Shown in pieces: positions 24,215 through 33,848 of a DNA stretch of 64,000 nucleotides. The position numbers and the translations under genes are program-made. The DNA is taken from contig CAWDQE010000004.1 of the NCBI GenBank assembly GCA_963804375.1, positions 558,001 through 622,000 of the forward strand. The letters run 5' to 3'. The stretch is from JANXQG01 sp963804375. Its GTDB lineage: Bacteria > Planctomycetota > Planctomycetia > Pirellulales > Thermoguttaceae. The notes under the pieces are model-generated. The model was given only the letters and a program-made list of their open reading frames with translations, was not told the origin of the DNA and did not search any database. Each line of letters opens with the position of its first letter. Position 1 is the first letter of the stretch.

Positions 24215-25840
24215 CTACCAGTCCAGTTCAAGCCCGAAGCTGACGCCGTTATAGAATACGGAGCCTTTGGTGTTGATGTAGTCCTGGGCTGTCTCGGGAA
24301 CTGAGCTGAACACCATCTGCTCCGGGGCCCGCGCGATGTCGCCCACCCACGTCAGATCGTAGGAAACGCGGCCCACGAGATTGGGACGAAACTTGTAGCT
24401 TCCCGCCACGCCGAACCCGCCGGCAAAAGCGACGACGTTGCTCGATGCGCCAAACGATTGATTCGCGTCTTGGGGGCTGGCGCCGGCGACGGTGCCGTCG
24501 GCCAATGTAGGAGGAGTTGGCCCGCCGAAGCTGGTCTGGATGCTACTGTCCTGGCGGGCGATGTTCAGGAACATGCCGGCGTTGCCGTGAGCGTCCATGC
24601 ACCATCGGCAGAAGCGATACTCGAGTTTTCCGCCCGTCTGAAATCCCAGCATCGTGTTGGAGGTATGGACCCCGTAGCTGCCCTGATGCGTGTAGACCAG
24701 CGCTCCTGGCGAGTAGGTTCCGTTGCCGTTATTGATGGCCGCGTACTGACTGCCTGAACTGAAGAAACTGAAGTCCTCGTCGATGACCATGACTTTCATG
24801 CCGAAGAAGTACGAATAGTAATAGCCGGTCTGGCACTGGCGGTACCAGCGGCCGTTGGGGTTCATCACCACTTGATCGGGCTGGTTGTGGCCGTCGAAGC
24901 GATAGTTCAGTTCACATTCATTGTAATTGGTGACGTAGTTCGTCGACATCGTGTCGGAGCGGTTGAAGGCTGCGTCGTAAAGCAGGCCTAAATGCGAGAA
25001 TGACGGGGCTATGAGTTGCTGTTGGGCCCCGTTGAGCGCCAGATAAATTGGGTAGGGGCTGACCAGGCTTCCCTGGTAATACAGGACCGTTGGCGGCGGG
25101 GCTGGAATGGCTTGGACAAAAGGTGCCGTGTCATAGAAGGGGATAATGGATCCGTGCACCGTGTCGGCCAAACTCGAGTAGCTCTGCAGACCGTTGAAGG
25201 CGAATTCGAGGAAGTGGTCCCTCCCTTCGCCGTCCCTGCCGAGGAAACGGTCGATCGTCAAGCCCATCGCCGGGCTGACGATCAGGCCCGGCGTGTGGAC
25301 TTCCAACATGGATTGCTGAACCGCGTCGTTCAAGTACTGAGAGTAGTTCACCTGGGTTTGGAGGCCGCTGTTGGTGACGACAACGCTGCCGGCCGATAAG
25401 GGACCGGCGGGCAAGGAATTCGCCCCCAGCCGCTGATTGCCGGCACGCGACATGGCGATCACCGCCACCGAGGGTTCCACGCTCCATGCCGACGGCAGGC
25501 AGTTTCCGCCACCGCAAAGCTCGCACGCTGGCCCTATTCCGTCGCCAAAAACGCCGCCGATGGGCATTTGGTGTTCGCCAATGATCGAAGGATCGCTATC
25601 TGCGGTTGTGGCGTTCGTGCCTGCCGTTGGCTGGAAATGTCCTCCGATGGCGGACGGATTGCTGTCTGCGGCCGATGCCGTGGTCGCGCCAGGCGGAACG
25701 ACCTCGTAGACTTGGCCGGCCGATTCCCTGCGTGAGGCCGCCCAATCGTCGGCCCAAGCTCGATGGCCAAGAAGCAGTCCGACCCATGCCAGAGTCACTA
25801 GGATGTGCCGAATTGCGATTTTCACCAGGTTGTCCTCCAT
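24215..25840 (-). CDS. BBP7-family outer membrane beta-barrel protein
   Basis: An intact 541-residue protein. Start ATG 25840 is preceded by AAGGGA. It has a signal peptide (ILVTLAWVGLLLGHRAWA), a Ser/Thr spacer with three imperfect repeats of the type ADSxPSxIGxH (residues 58-93), a short Cys motif (CELCGGGNC) and a barrel with alternating hydrophobic/polar strands, ending YNGVSFGLELDW with terminal aromatic. The block CELNYRFDGHNQPD ... FFGMKVMVIDEDF matches the central BBP7 region. Second of three BBP7 genes here; sequence similarity between them is low, so they are not recent duplicates. Confidence 0.82.
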   Translation of the reverse strand: MEDNLVKIAIRHILVTLAWVGLLLGHRAWADDWAASRRESAGQVYEVVPPGATTASAADSNPSAIGGHFQPTAGTNATTADSDPSIIGEHQMPIGGVFGDGIGPACELCGGGNCLPSAWSVEPSVAVIAMSRAGNQRLGANSLPAGPLSAGSVVVTNSGLQTQVNYSQYLNDAVQQSMLEVHTPGLIVSPAMGLTIDRFLGRDGEGRDHFLEFAFNGLQSYSSLADTVHGSIIPFYDTAPFVQAIPAPPPTVLYYQGSLVSPYPIYLALNGAQQQLIAPSFSHLGLLYDAAFNRSDTMSTNYVTNYNECELNYRFDGHNQPDQVVMNPNGRWYRQCQTGYYYSYFFGMKVMVIDEDFSFFSSGSQYAAINNGNGTYSPGALVYTHQGSYGVHTSNTMLGFQTGGKLEYRFCRWCMDAHGNAGMFLNIARQDSSIQTSFGGPTPPTLADGTVAGASPQDANQSFGASSNVVAFAGGFGVAGSYKFRPNLVGRVSYDLTWVGDIARAPEQMVFSSVPETAQDYINTKGSVFYNGVSFGLELDW

Positions 25841-26320
25841 GATATCCCTTGCAAACTCTCATGCACCAGTCCCGCGTCAGCGGTAGTTTTCCGCCTGGCG
25901 TTCCCGGCCAGCAGGCCTCGATCTGCTATGGTGCTGCTTCCACACGATGCGAGGATGTCAACAACTGCCTAATCGACCAGTTTTTGCCCGCAGAATACAA
26001 ATAATCGTTAAAATCTCCCTGAAGGCCACAAATCATGTTATCGGCAAAATCTATTTGATAGTAAAAGTTATTGCATATTATCTATCTTAACATTCCTGGT
26101 CGGTAGTTTACGCCGGATCACTTTCGCCAGATTAAACGAAAACGCGAGGGCATCTGCCCGGCAGGAGATAAACTTGCTAGAATTCTTCTTTTCACGGCCC
26201 ACGCGGGCCGATTTTTTCGAGACGTCCTTCCTAGATTACCCCGATTGCCTAGCCATGTCCGGCCGATCAAGCGTGGCAATGAATGGCGTCTATGGCCTTT
26301 CTTAGCGGGAACTCGCCACC
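25841..26320. other. Divergent intergenic region, AT-rich core
   Basis: 480 nt with no gene. The stretch 25975-26100 is much AT-richer than its surroundings. A plus-strand promoter candidate is TTGATA at 26055-26060 and TATTAT at 26076-26081 (15-nt spacer), about 240 nt before the next gene, so a long leader would result. Confidence 0.35.
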
Positions 26321-28441
26321 ATGGCCCTCGACGCTTATTCCCTTTGTCCGGGCGGAACCGGCAAGAAGATCAAGTTCTGTTGCCCCGAATTCCTCACGGA
26401 GTTGGAGAAGATCGATCGCATGATCGACGGCGAGCAGTTCATCGCCTGTACCCAACATATTGATCAACTCGAGCAGAAGGGCCAGCGCCGGGCCTGCCTA
26501 ATGGCGATCAAGTCGGAATTGTTGCGTGTGACCAATCAACTCGACCGGTCGCCGGCTTATGTAGACGACTTCGTCGCGCGCTTTCCACAAAACGCCACAG
26601 CCTGGTCCGAATCGGCCTTGCTTGCCGCGGTCTCGCAAGGCGGCCCCTCGGCCATGGCCAAGCTGCAGCGGGCGATCGCGCTGTGCGACGGCATTATTCA
26701 AAGCCGCGTCTACGAGGCGGCCGTCCTGGTGGCCAACGTCCTGATCCAGGAAGGTCATTGGGTTGCCGGCCGGGCCGTGCTCCACTTGCTGACCACATTG
26801 GATAGGGAGGATCGCGAAACCGTTGAGCGCCTGGTTTACCTCAATCGTTCCGCCGACATTCCCATGCTCCTAAAGAGCGATTTGGCGATGCTGCCTTGCC
26901 CGCCCGATGCCCCCTGGCGGGGGAGGTTCGAAGAGGCGATTGCGCCCTTGCGAAAGGCCCAGTGGCAGGAAACAGCCGATCGCCTGACCGCTGTGGCAGC
27001 CGAAGTGACCGATGCCCCCGCGGTGTGGAACAACCTGGCCTCGGTTCGCAGTTGGCTGGCCGATGAGGCTGGAGCACGCGATGCTTTGGAGAAGTTTGCC
27101 GCACTCGAGGTGCCCTTGGAAGATGCCGTGGAATCCGCAGCAATGGCGATGCTGATGAGCGAATCGCCGTTGGGCGACGACATCGACATCGTTCGCTGGA
27201 CCTGGCCAGTTCACGACCCGGAACGGCTTCACGAACGGCTGCTGTCCGATCACTGCGTGGCCCCCGTGCCCGTTGACGCCTCCTCGTGGCCGGTCGGCGA
27301 TTCGCCGCCGCCGCGAATGGCCGGAATGCTCTTGGATCGCCCCTCACTGGGTATTGACGAGCGTTTTTCCTTGGACAACATGCCGAGCGTCGTCGGGCAA
27401 CTGCTTTTGTTTGGCCGAGAAACCGATCGGGCGGCGCGACTGGAGATTATCGGCCTGACAAGACCACAAGCCGATCAGGCCAAGGCCACACTTCGCCAGA
27501 TCGGGGGCGAAAACCTGGAGTCGGAGCCGGAAGAAACGCGCATGGCGAGGATCTCCGCCAGCCACCACATGATCTCCCGTCGTTGGGTTCCGCCTCGCGG
27601 CGGACCACGCGATCAGGTTGACGCGCTGCTCGTCCAAGACTTCCGCGATACACTGCTGAACCGCTGGCCGGACTACCCGCTTGGCGTGCTCGGCGGCCGA
27701 TCGTTGCGGCAAGCGGCCGGCGATCCGGCGGCCCGAGTGAAAGCCCTGGCCGTGATTCTTGTCATGCAACAATGGTCGGGCCGTTCCCAAGCGGAGTTCG
27801 ATTTCAACGACTTGCGATCCCAACTCGGCTTGCCGACTCTTGGGCCGATCGAACCGCAGCCTGGTGCGGTCCGTACGCTTCCGCTGGTGCGTCTCGTCCG
27901 AGTCGAGGTGGAGAAGCTCTCGGACGAAGATCTGGCGACGGCCTTCCACCGCGCCGGGATGTATCACGCTTGGGAGGCCACACGGAAGTTCGCCCGTGCC
28001 GTCATCGATCGACCGGTCTTCGCCAGCCGCCCCGAACGCATGGAGGCCTATCGCGCTTTGGCGCAATCGGCGACGACCCTGGAAGAGGGCATCGCGACCA
28101 TCGACGAAGGTCGGCGTGACGCGCTTGCCAGCGGCCAGTCGTGCGCCGTCTGGGACTTGCTGGAGCTCTCGTTCCGCTTCGGCCACGGCGACGTCGAGCA
28201 GGCAATGCGACTGATGCAGCATATCGAGTCGCGGCATGTCGACGAGCCAGGCGTGGCCCAGACCTTGACGCAGATGCTGATCAATGTCGGCCTGTTGAAT
28301 CCCGACGGAACGCCCGTCGCCATGCCGGGCCAGCGGGCCGCGGCCGATGTTGCCCCGGCGGCGGCCGAGCCCTCGAAGCTTTGGACCCCCGGCAGCGAAT
28401 CGTCCGGTTCCGGCGGCAAGCTCTGGACACCGGGAATGTAA
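26321..28441 (+). CDS. SEC-C-like zinc-motif protein with helical repeats and twin LWTPG tail
   Basis: A 706-residue protein I cannot assign to a named function. The N-terminus CPGGTGKKIKFCC resembles the SEC-C zinc motif (CPCGSGKKFKKCC) with the second Cys replaced by Gly. Most of the rest is predicted helix, compatible with TPR-like repeats (EQFIACTQHIDQLEQKGQRR; WNNLASVRSWLADEAGARDA). The C-terminus has the motif KLWTPG twice (SKLWTPG, then GKLWTPGM at the very end) separated by a Ser/Gly linker, which suggests a short docking or recognition peptide. No signal peptide, so probably cytoplasmic. The ATG at 26321 lacks a Shine-Dalgarno sequence. Confidence 0.65.
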   Translation: MALDAYSLCPGGTGKKIKFCCPEFLTELEKIDRMIDGEQFIACTQHIDQLEQKGQRRACLMAIKSELLRVTNQLDRSPAYVDDFVARFPQNATAWSESALLAAVSQGGPSAMAKLQRAIALCDGIIQSRVYEAAVLVANVLIQEGHWVAGRAVLHLLTTLDREDRETVERLVYLNRSADIPMLLKSDLAMLPCPPDAPWRGRFEEAIAPLRKAQWQETADRLTAVAAEVTDAPAVWNNLASVRSWLADEAGARDALEKFAALEVPLEDAVESAAMAMLMSESPLGDDIDIVRWTWPVHDPERLHERLLSDHCVAPVPVDASSWPVGDSPPPRMAGMLLDRPSLGIDERFSLDNMPSVVGQLLLFGRETDRAARLEIIGLTRPQADQAKATLRQIGGENLESEPEETRMARISASHHMISRRWVPPRGGPRDQVDALLVQDFRDTLLNRWPDYPLGVLGGRSLRQAAGDPAARVKALAVILVMQQWSGRSQAEFDFNDLRSQLGLPTLGPIEPQPGAVRTLPLVRLVRVEVEKLSDEDLATAFHRAGMYHAWEATRKFARAVIDRPVFASRPERMEAYRALAQSATTLEEGIATIDEGRRDALASGQSCAVWDLLELSFRFGHGDVEQAMRLMQHIESRHVDEPGVAQTLTQMLINVGLLNPDGTPVAMPGQRAAADVAPAAAEPSKLWTPGSESSGSGGKLWTPGM

Positions 28442-28449
28442 ATAACGTA

Positions 28450-28577
28450 AACTCGGAATACGAATATCGGAATACGAAACAAATGGAAACGATAAGACTC
28501 AAGTGATCAGGACTGTCTTGAGCCTTTGACATTTGGTCTTTGGATTTGATTAGGGTTGCGTGCTTCGTATTTCGGAT
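28450..28577. repeat. Imperfect hairpin repeat upstream of ribD
   Basis: GGAATACGAATATC and GGAATACGAAAC (28455-28483) face GTTGCGTGCTTCGTATTTCGG (28554-28573), forming an imperfect inverted repeat over about 120 nt. The repeated AATACGAA/TTCGTATT units look like another dispersed palindromic family. Confidence 0.45.
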
Positions 28578-28599
28578 TTGGTTCACCGGGGCCTCGAAT

Positions 28600-29702
28600 T
28601 TGGACCAAGCCTTCCTCGATAGTTGGCACATGCAAAGGGCCCTGGAACTGGCGGCCCAGGGGCAAGGCTTTGTCGAGCCGAACCCGATGGTTGGCTGCGT
28701 GATTGGCGCGGCGCCGAAATCGTGGGCGAAGGCTGGCATCGCCGCTTCGGGCAGGCGCATGCCGAGGTTGAAGCCTTGCGGATTGCGGGCGTGCGGGCAC
28801 GCGGAGCGACGCTGTACGTAACGCTTGAGCCCTGCTGCCATCAGGGCAAGACTCCGCCCTGCGCGCGCGCGGTGCTGGCGGCCGGTGTCGCCCGTGTCGT
28901 GGCAGCCATGGCCGACCCGTTTCCCCAAGTCGCCGGCGGCGGCCTGGCGGAACTTCGCGCGGCGGGCGTGGAAGTGCAATCGGGCGTTCTGGAAAACCAA
29001 TCCCGAAAGCTCAACGCGCCGTATCTGAAACTCCTTTCCACAGGCAAGCCGTGGGTTGTGGCCAAATGGGCTATGACCCTCGACGGAAAGATCGCTGCGC
29101 GGACCGGCGATAGTCGGTGGATCTCCAACGCGGCGTCGCGGCAGTTGGTCCATCAACTCCGCGGCCGCATGGACGCGATCGTTGTCGGGCGGGGAACCGC
29201 GGCGGCCGACGATCCCCAACTGACGGCCCGGCCGCCGGGACCAAAGACAGCCGTGCGGATCGTCGTCGATACACGGGCCTCGCTCTCGCTTTCAAGCCGG
29301 TTGGTGCGCACCGCGAGGGAAGTGCCGGTGCTGGTGGCCGTAGGCGTCGAGGCGGCAATTGCCGACTGCGCCCGTCTTCAGGCTGCCGGATGCGAACTTC
29401 TGGTCTGTAGCGGGGCGACCGCGCAGGCCCGCCTGGAAATGTTGTTCGATGAACTGGGACGGCGGCGCATGACCAACGTGCTGGTCGAGGGTGGCGGCAG
29501 GCTCTTGGGAAGCCTGTTCGATGCGCGGCTGATCGACGAGACACACGTCTTCATCGCTCCCAAGTTGGCGGGCGGCGCCGAGGCCCTCAGCCCCATCGCC
29601 GGTCGAGGCGTCGATGCCATCTCGGCTGCCCTGGCGCTGGAGGACCTCGCCGTTGAGGAGATCGCGGGCGATATCTATCTTCACGGGCGGATCTTACGGT
29701 AG
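28600..29702 (+). CDS. ribD: Bifunctional riboflavin biosynthesis protein RibD (frameshifted)
   Basis: RibD deaminates the pyrimidine intermediate of riboflavin synthesis and then reduces its ribosyl side chain. The deaminase N-terminus lies in one frame (MQRALELAAQGQGFVEPNPM, VGCVI) and the rest in the frame starting at 28623: EIVGEGWHRRFG, zinc ligands HAEVEAL and PCCHQGKTPPC, then the reductase domain (KWAMTLDGKIA, ISNAASRQLVHQLR, NVLVEGGGRLLGSLF). One base is missing in the GC run at 28704-28713 (VIG-RGAEIVGEG). Corrected length is 357 residues from ATG 28630 or 367 from TTG 28600. An essential pathway gene broken by one base argues for a sequencing error. Confidence 0.88.
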
Positions 29703-29775
29703 AAACTGCCAGAGGAACAATACCGATGGTCGAGAAACGGCATCCGTTGATCGCGAAAAACTCCTTTGATTTTCC

Positions 29776-29806
29776 GTTGGGAACGCGGGCACCCCGCGTT
29801 CCCAAC
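29776..29806. terminator. Perfect 14-bp hairpin between convergent genes
   Basis: GTTGGGAACGCGGG, CAC, CCCGCGTTCCCAAC. It lies between convergent ribD and the oxidoreductase gene. No T run follows, so it may be a rho-assisted stop or a dispersed palindrome like those elsewhere in the window. Confidence 0.55.
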
Positions 29807-29846
29807 AGATCCAGCCAACTAATTCTTCGCGGGCCCTTAGCCCGGC

Positions 29847-31244
29847 TTACAACCACTTCTGCCGCATCGGCAGGTGCACGATGGCGTCGGCCGCGGGCTC
29901 GCCCTTGACCGTCAGGGCCTCGCTGTCCCACTCGAACGTGCAGGGTTCCTTCACGCCCGGCTTGAAACGTATGCCGAGCATGCCGACCATGGCAATCTCG
30001 GCGACCATGGCGGCCGTCTCGAAGCCTTGGAACGTCTTGGGACCTCCCTTGCAGGCCGCCAGCCACTCGCCGTGGTGGCCGGGCGCGCGGGGCAAGGTGA
30101 CGGGCACCGGCTTGCAGGCCGCGTGGTCCAGTACGCCGCGGCACTTGGCTTCACCCTTGAGCTTGACGACGCCGCCTACGCCCCAGCAGTCGGAGCAGAG
30201 GATGCCCTTCTCGCCGGCAAAGAGCACGCCGTTGCCCGGCACGCTGCGATACGTGGAGAGAAGTTCCTTGCTCAGTTCTTCCGGCGGCTTCTTGCCGCCG
30301 TCATGCCACCAGAGCTTCACAGCCGGCATGTCGCTGCGCGCGGCGAAATCCCAACAGATGTCGGTGGCCGAGGGGTAGCTGTCCTTGATCGGCTCGGGAA
30401 CCAAGGTCGTGCAATTCAGCGGCGCGCCGAGCTTCAGGGCCCGCCAGGGAAGGTTCAGTCCGTGCGCGCCCATGTCGGCCAGATGCCCGTCGCCGAACTC
30501 CAGCCAGGGTCCCCAATTCAGGCAGAAACCGAGATAGTGGTTCTTGAACGGCAAGACCTTCGAGGGTCCGCACCAGAAGTCCCAGTTCAACTCCTTGGGA
30601 ATGGGGTCGGCATTCTTGTCATAGTTCCTGCTGCGTTCGCAACCGCGGTCCATCCAGACGTGGACTTCGCGAATGGAACCCAGCACGCCCGCCTGGATGA
30701 CTTCCATGCTGCGGCGGAAGGTTTCGCTGGCGCCGCCCTGGGAGCCGACCTGTGTGGCCAACTTGGGGAGTTGTTTGGCCAATTCGCGGATCTCGCGGGC
30801 CTGGGCGCAGCTATGGGCCAGAGGTTTCTCGCAGAAGACGTGCTTGCCGGCCTGCATGGCCCGCTTGGCCATCGGCACGTGCCAACGTTGGCCCGGCGCC
30901 ATCACCACGGCGTCGACCGACTTTTCCTGGTCCAACAGTTTGCGGTAGTCTTCATAGACCTTTGCCTTGGGCTTGCCACCGCCGGCGAGTTGGTTCTGGG
31001 CATCCGCCACACGACGCTGATCGACATCGCAGACGGCCACAATGTTCTCGCTTCCCATGCATGCGCCCATATCGCCGCGGGCCTGTCCGCCGCAGGCGAA
31101 CACGGCGATGTTGAGTTTCATGCTGGGAGGGTTCGCGCCGAACACGCTGGACGGCACGATCTGGGGCAGTGCTACGGCGCTGACGCCGGCCACGGCAGCC
31201 TGTTTCAACAGTGTACGCCGAGTGACTTGGGAGGGCGTTTTCAT
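29847..31244 (-). CDS. Tat-exported Gfo/Idh/MocA family oxidoreductase
   Basis: A 465-residue NAD(P)-dependent oxidoreductase of the type found in many copies in planctomycetes. The N-terminus VTRRTLLKQAAVAGVSAVAL is a twin-arginine signal. The Rossmann domain follows (LNIAVFACGGQARGDMGACM, VAVCDVD) with the conserved lysine in HVFCEKPLAH; the C-terminal domain carries NWDFWCGPS, GDGHLADMGAHGLN and a bacterial-specific tail. The usual G-x-G-x-x-G is GCGGQARG-like (ACGGQARG). Substrate is probably a sugar or sugar derivative in the periplasm. It is a single-gene unit. Confidence 0.9.
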   Translation of the reverse strand: MKTPSQVTRRTLLKQAAVAGVSAVALPQIVPSSVFGANPPSMKLNIAVFACGGQARGDMGACMGSENIVAVCDVDQRRVADAQNQLAGGGKPKAKVYEDYRKLLDQEKSVDAVVMAPGQRWHVPMAKRAMQAGKHVFCEKPLAHSCAQAREIRELAKQLPKLATQVGSQGGASETFRRSMEVIQAGVLGSIREVHVWMDRGCERSRNYDKNADPIPKELNWDFWCGPSKVLPFKNHYLGFCLNWGPWLEFGDGHLADMGAHGLNLPWRALKLGAPLNCTTLVPEPIKDSYPSATDICWDFAARSDMPAVKLWWHDGGKKPPEELSKELLSTYRSVPGNGVLFAGEKGILCSDCWGVGGVVKLKGEAKCRGVLDHAACKPVPVTLPRAPGHHGEWLAACKGGPKTFQGFETAAMVAEIAMVGMLGIRFKPGVKEPCTFEWDSEALTVKGEPAADAIVHLPMRQKWL

Positions 31245-31364
31245 AAGGGTGGGCTCCTGGGGAGGAATTGAATGGAATTCTTTCTCCGCGCGGACACGGT
31301 CCGAGCAGCAATAGTCCTCCTATATTAACAGAGTGGCCCACGACATTCCAGTTGTCGCGCCGCG

Positions 31365-31521
31365 TTCGTAGTCCCGCCTTGGCTTGGTTCAGAAATGGGG
31401 ACAGGCACCTCGCCAGCGTCCATTTCTTGCGGCCTAATCGCTATTCGGCTCGGAGCCAGTCCCCGTTTCTGAACCAAGCCCCCGCCTTTAGGCGGAATTC
31501 CGCCTAAAGGCGGGACTACGA
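31365..31521. repeat. Palindromic GTAGTCCCGCCTT repeat, interrupted by a 100-bp insertion
   Basis: The outer arms CGTAGTCCCGCCTT (31367-31380) and AAGGCGGGACTACG (31507-31520) are complementary. Inside the right part, CCGCCTTTAGGCGG and its mirror form a second palindrome. Deleting 31381-31480 plus one copy of CCCGCCTT rebuilds a continuous 48-nt palindrome. Related copies occur at 42069 and 47568. Confidence 0.8.
31381..31480. mobile_element. 100-bp MITE-like element with 22-bp inverted ends and 8-bp target duplication
   Basis: Exactly 100 bp. The 22-bp ends (31381-31402 starting GGCTTGGTTCAGAAATGGGG; 31459-31480) are inverted repeats with one mismatch. CCCGCCTT occurs directly on both sides (31373-31380 and 31481-31488). 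Terminal inverted repeats plus a direct target duplication define a transposed, non-autonomous element; it encodes no protein. The transposase source is not in the window. An 8-bp duplication occurs in several IS families (IS66 among them), so I do not assign one. Confidence 0.85.
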
Positions 31522-31540
31522 GCGAACTGGCCGGTCAGCC

Positions 31541-32164
31541 CTACCGCCCGGCGTTATAGTTGGGATAATACGAGCCGTAATTCTGAAAGGCTGGCGGATA
31601 GGTGGGGGCCGGTGGATTGCCCCCGTTCTGCAAGATGCTGGTCGGCCCGCCAAGCTCCTGGCTGGCCTGCTGTTGCTCCTCTGCCGGCCGGACATAGGCT
31701 GTGTACGGACTGATTGTGCCATTATTGGTGTTGCCGTTCAGCAAGAGGTAAGGACTCGTGGCCGGCGGGGACCTGTAAGTGCCGAAAGCTTTTTGGTTCG
31801 CAAAACGGCGGCCGCCGTTATCGGTCAGTCCCGCCGATTCGCGGCGCGGCCCCGTTTCGGCGGTCCCCGCACCTGGCATCGTATCGCTATCGTTCATCGT
31901 TGGTGGCAAGGGAAGATCGCTGCGGAAGAAAGCGCGGGGATCGGTTGGCGGAATGGGCATACGTTGCTGGCGCGTGGCGCCTTCGTTCGTTGGCCTCGCC
32001 GGTCGTGCGCCGGTGGACTGAGGGTAGGGTCGCTGAGGTAAGGATTGCTGCACGGGCGAGTTATCCCGTAGCGGTGATAATCGCGGGTACAAGTTCGGTT
32101 CCCCGGCTTCCGGCGTTACCCATCCTGCAATGCCAATCGCACAAAATGCGCAGATTACGTTCAT
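31541..32164 (-). CDS. Small secreted Pro/Asn-rich protein beside a BBP7 gene
   Basis: A 207-residue protein with an N-terminal signal (MNVICAFCAIGIAGWVTPEA) and AAGGAG before the ATG at 32164. The mature part is rich in Pro, Thr, Asn and Tyr with little predicted structure; recognisable bits are SPYLLLNGNTNNG, YTAYVRPAEEQQ and a Tyr-rich end (NYGSYYPNYN). I do not recognise a named family. It lies 123 nt downstream of a BBP7 barrel gene on the same strand, so a linked cell-envelope role is likely. Confidence 0.6.
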   Translation of the reverse strand: MNVICAFCAIGIAGWVTPEAGEPNLYPRLSPLRDNSPVQQSLPQRPYPQSTGARPARPTNEGATRQQRMPIPPTDPRAFFRSDLPLPPTMNDSDTMPGAGTAETGPRRESAGLTDNGGRRFANQKAFGTYRSPPATSPYLLLNGNTNNGTISPYTAYVRPAEEQQQASQELGGPTSILQNGGNPPAPTYPPAFQNYGSYYPNYNAGR

Positions 32165-32287
32165 TGGACAAGCTCCTTGCGATTCGTGACGAGATTAGTA
32201 GCGGATTTGCCGACTATAACGATTGTATCGGCTAGATTGGGCCGCAAACTTTGCCAAGACTTCCTGGCTTTACAGAAACCGGCCCGT

Positions 32288-33552
32288 TCACCAGGTTGCG
32301 TGCAGACCGATCGAGAGCCCGTCGAGACACACATTGCCGCCGTGGCCCCAACTGCCAAGCTGCCGAGGAGCTAAGGCCAGCCCGGTGATGTCATAGACCT
32401 GGTATCCCAAACGGAGCCCCAGGTTGTCGGTAAGGCGGTAGCGGGCGGCAAGCGTGAGCTCGAATAGGCCGGAAAGACCGCTGCCATCGCTGGAAATGTC
32501 GTAGGGCACGAAGCCCGCCGGAACGCCCGTCGAATTGCTGGCCGTGTCTGTTCCGTGCTGGTGGTAGATATTGGCCATGAGCCCGACTTTCAGGCCGGTT
32601 TCCCACTGGAAGCGGGACCAACCATGCACAAAGAGCAGGCCGGTTTGCACACCGACGAGATTATTCGTCGTGTTGTAATTGAGCTGTTCGGTGGCACTGT
32701 TCAGACTGTCTACCCCGGTCAACGTGAGGGTGTCGGTAAAGTAGACATAGCGGGCGCCCCAGAGCCAGTCGATTTCCCAATAAGGATCGGCGGCGTTCAG
32801 GCGGAAGAGGGCGTTGAATTCAACATTCTGGATTTGGCTGCCGTAGGTGTAGCCGAGCGAGTTGTCGAGGCCCGTGAGGAGCGTCGGCAGTTGCAGGTAC
32901 GGGGAGAAAGCCAGCACGGTTTCCTGGTAGGGATCGCCGTAGATCGACCTGCCAACCGACCATTGCTGCAGGCCCCAGTAGGTCGCCGCAAGGGTTATGT
33001 TGTTGTCGAACTTTCGGCTGATCTCCAGGCGCAGTCCTGCTTCCAGGGGGAAAGCCACGTCGTCGCTATAGAGTTGGTCGGTCGGAACCGCGGGAGGCAA
33101 ATTGCTAGCCGAATTGTATGCCGTGTAGCCCAACGGTATGCTGCCTCCCGAGCTCCGCTCTAGGAAGAGGGCATCGACCGCGGCGCTCCACTCGTACGAT
33201 TGCATGGGCGGCGCCGCCATCACCACCACCGGTGGCGACACGACCATCGGACTTCCATAAGCACCCGGTGGCGGGTAGGCATACGGATAGGGCTGTCCGG
33301 CGCAATCATCACCGGGCCAGGTTGCGGCGAATAGGGACCTGGCGGTGAATAGGCGCCAGGAGGGTAACTTGGAGGCTGTGCCGGCTGGGAAGGTGCGGCC
33401 GGATCAACCATTCCTGGCGATGCGGCTGAGGGCGGTGGCGGCAAACCCGGCGCGAGAGCCGGCCCAGGAAGGGGTGGCGGAACATCCTGTGACCAGGCTG
33501 CCGCAGTAGATACCCAGACCAACAACAGTAGGACAAATATGCGCGTATTCAT
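32288..33552 (-). CDS. BBP7-family outer membrane beta-barrel protein (frameshifted)
   Basis: The N-terminal frame (33552-33220) gives a signal peptide (MNTRIFVLLLLVWVSTAAAW) and a Pro-rich spacer; the C-terminal frame (to 32288) gives the barrel, starting SYEWSAAVDALFLERSS and containing WEIDWLWGARYVYFTDTL, FQWETGLKVGLMANIY and the terminal GLSIGLHATW. The break is near 33298-33304: adding one base (or dropping a GC) makes PVMIAGQPYPYAYPPPGAYG continuous into the barrel, total 421 residues. Third BBP7 gene of the window; probable outer-membrane protein. Confidence 0.82.
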
Positions 33553-33848
33553 GAGGGCGGATTAGACCAATTCTTGCTCCAGGGTGAAAGAGCAATTTTT
33601 CTTGACATTCGCCAGAATCTCAAGACTGCGCCAATAGTTCCCTCCAGGGAGGGGCTACTGTATGAAGCTCTGCTTCTCCGATCCGCGAGGCAGGAGCAAC
33701 GGACTCGACGTTCGTCTCGACACGCCTGATTACTCTGCCTATACTGGCCCCCTTGTCGGTCGTTTATACCGGCTGTGCATTCCACTCGCCCCAAGCCATC
33801 CCCGCCACAGAAACGACAATCCCCCCCGCAGAGGACTGCCAGACTCGC

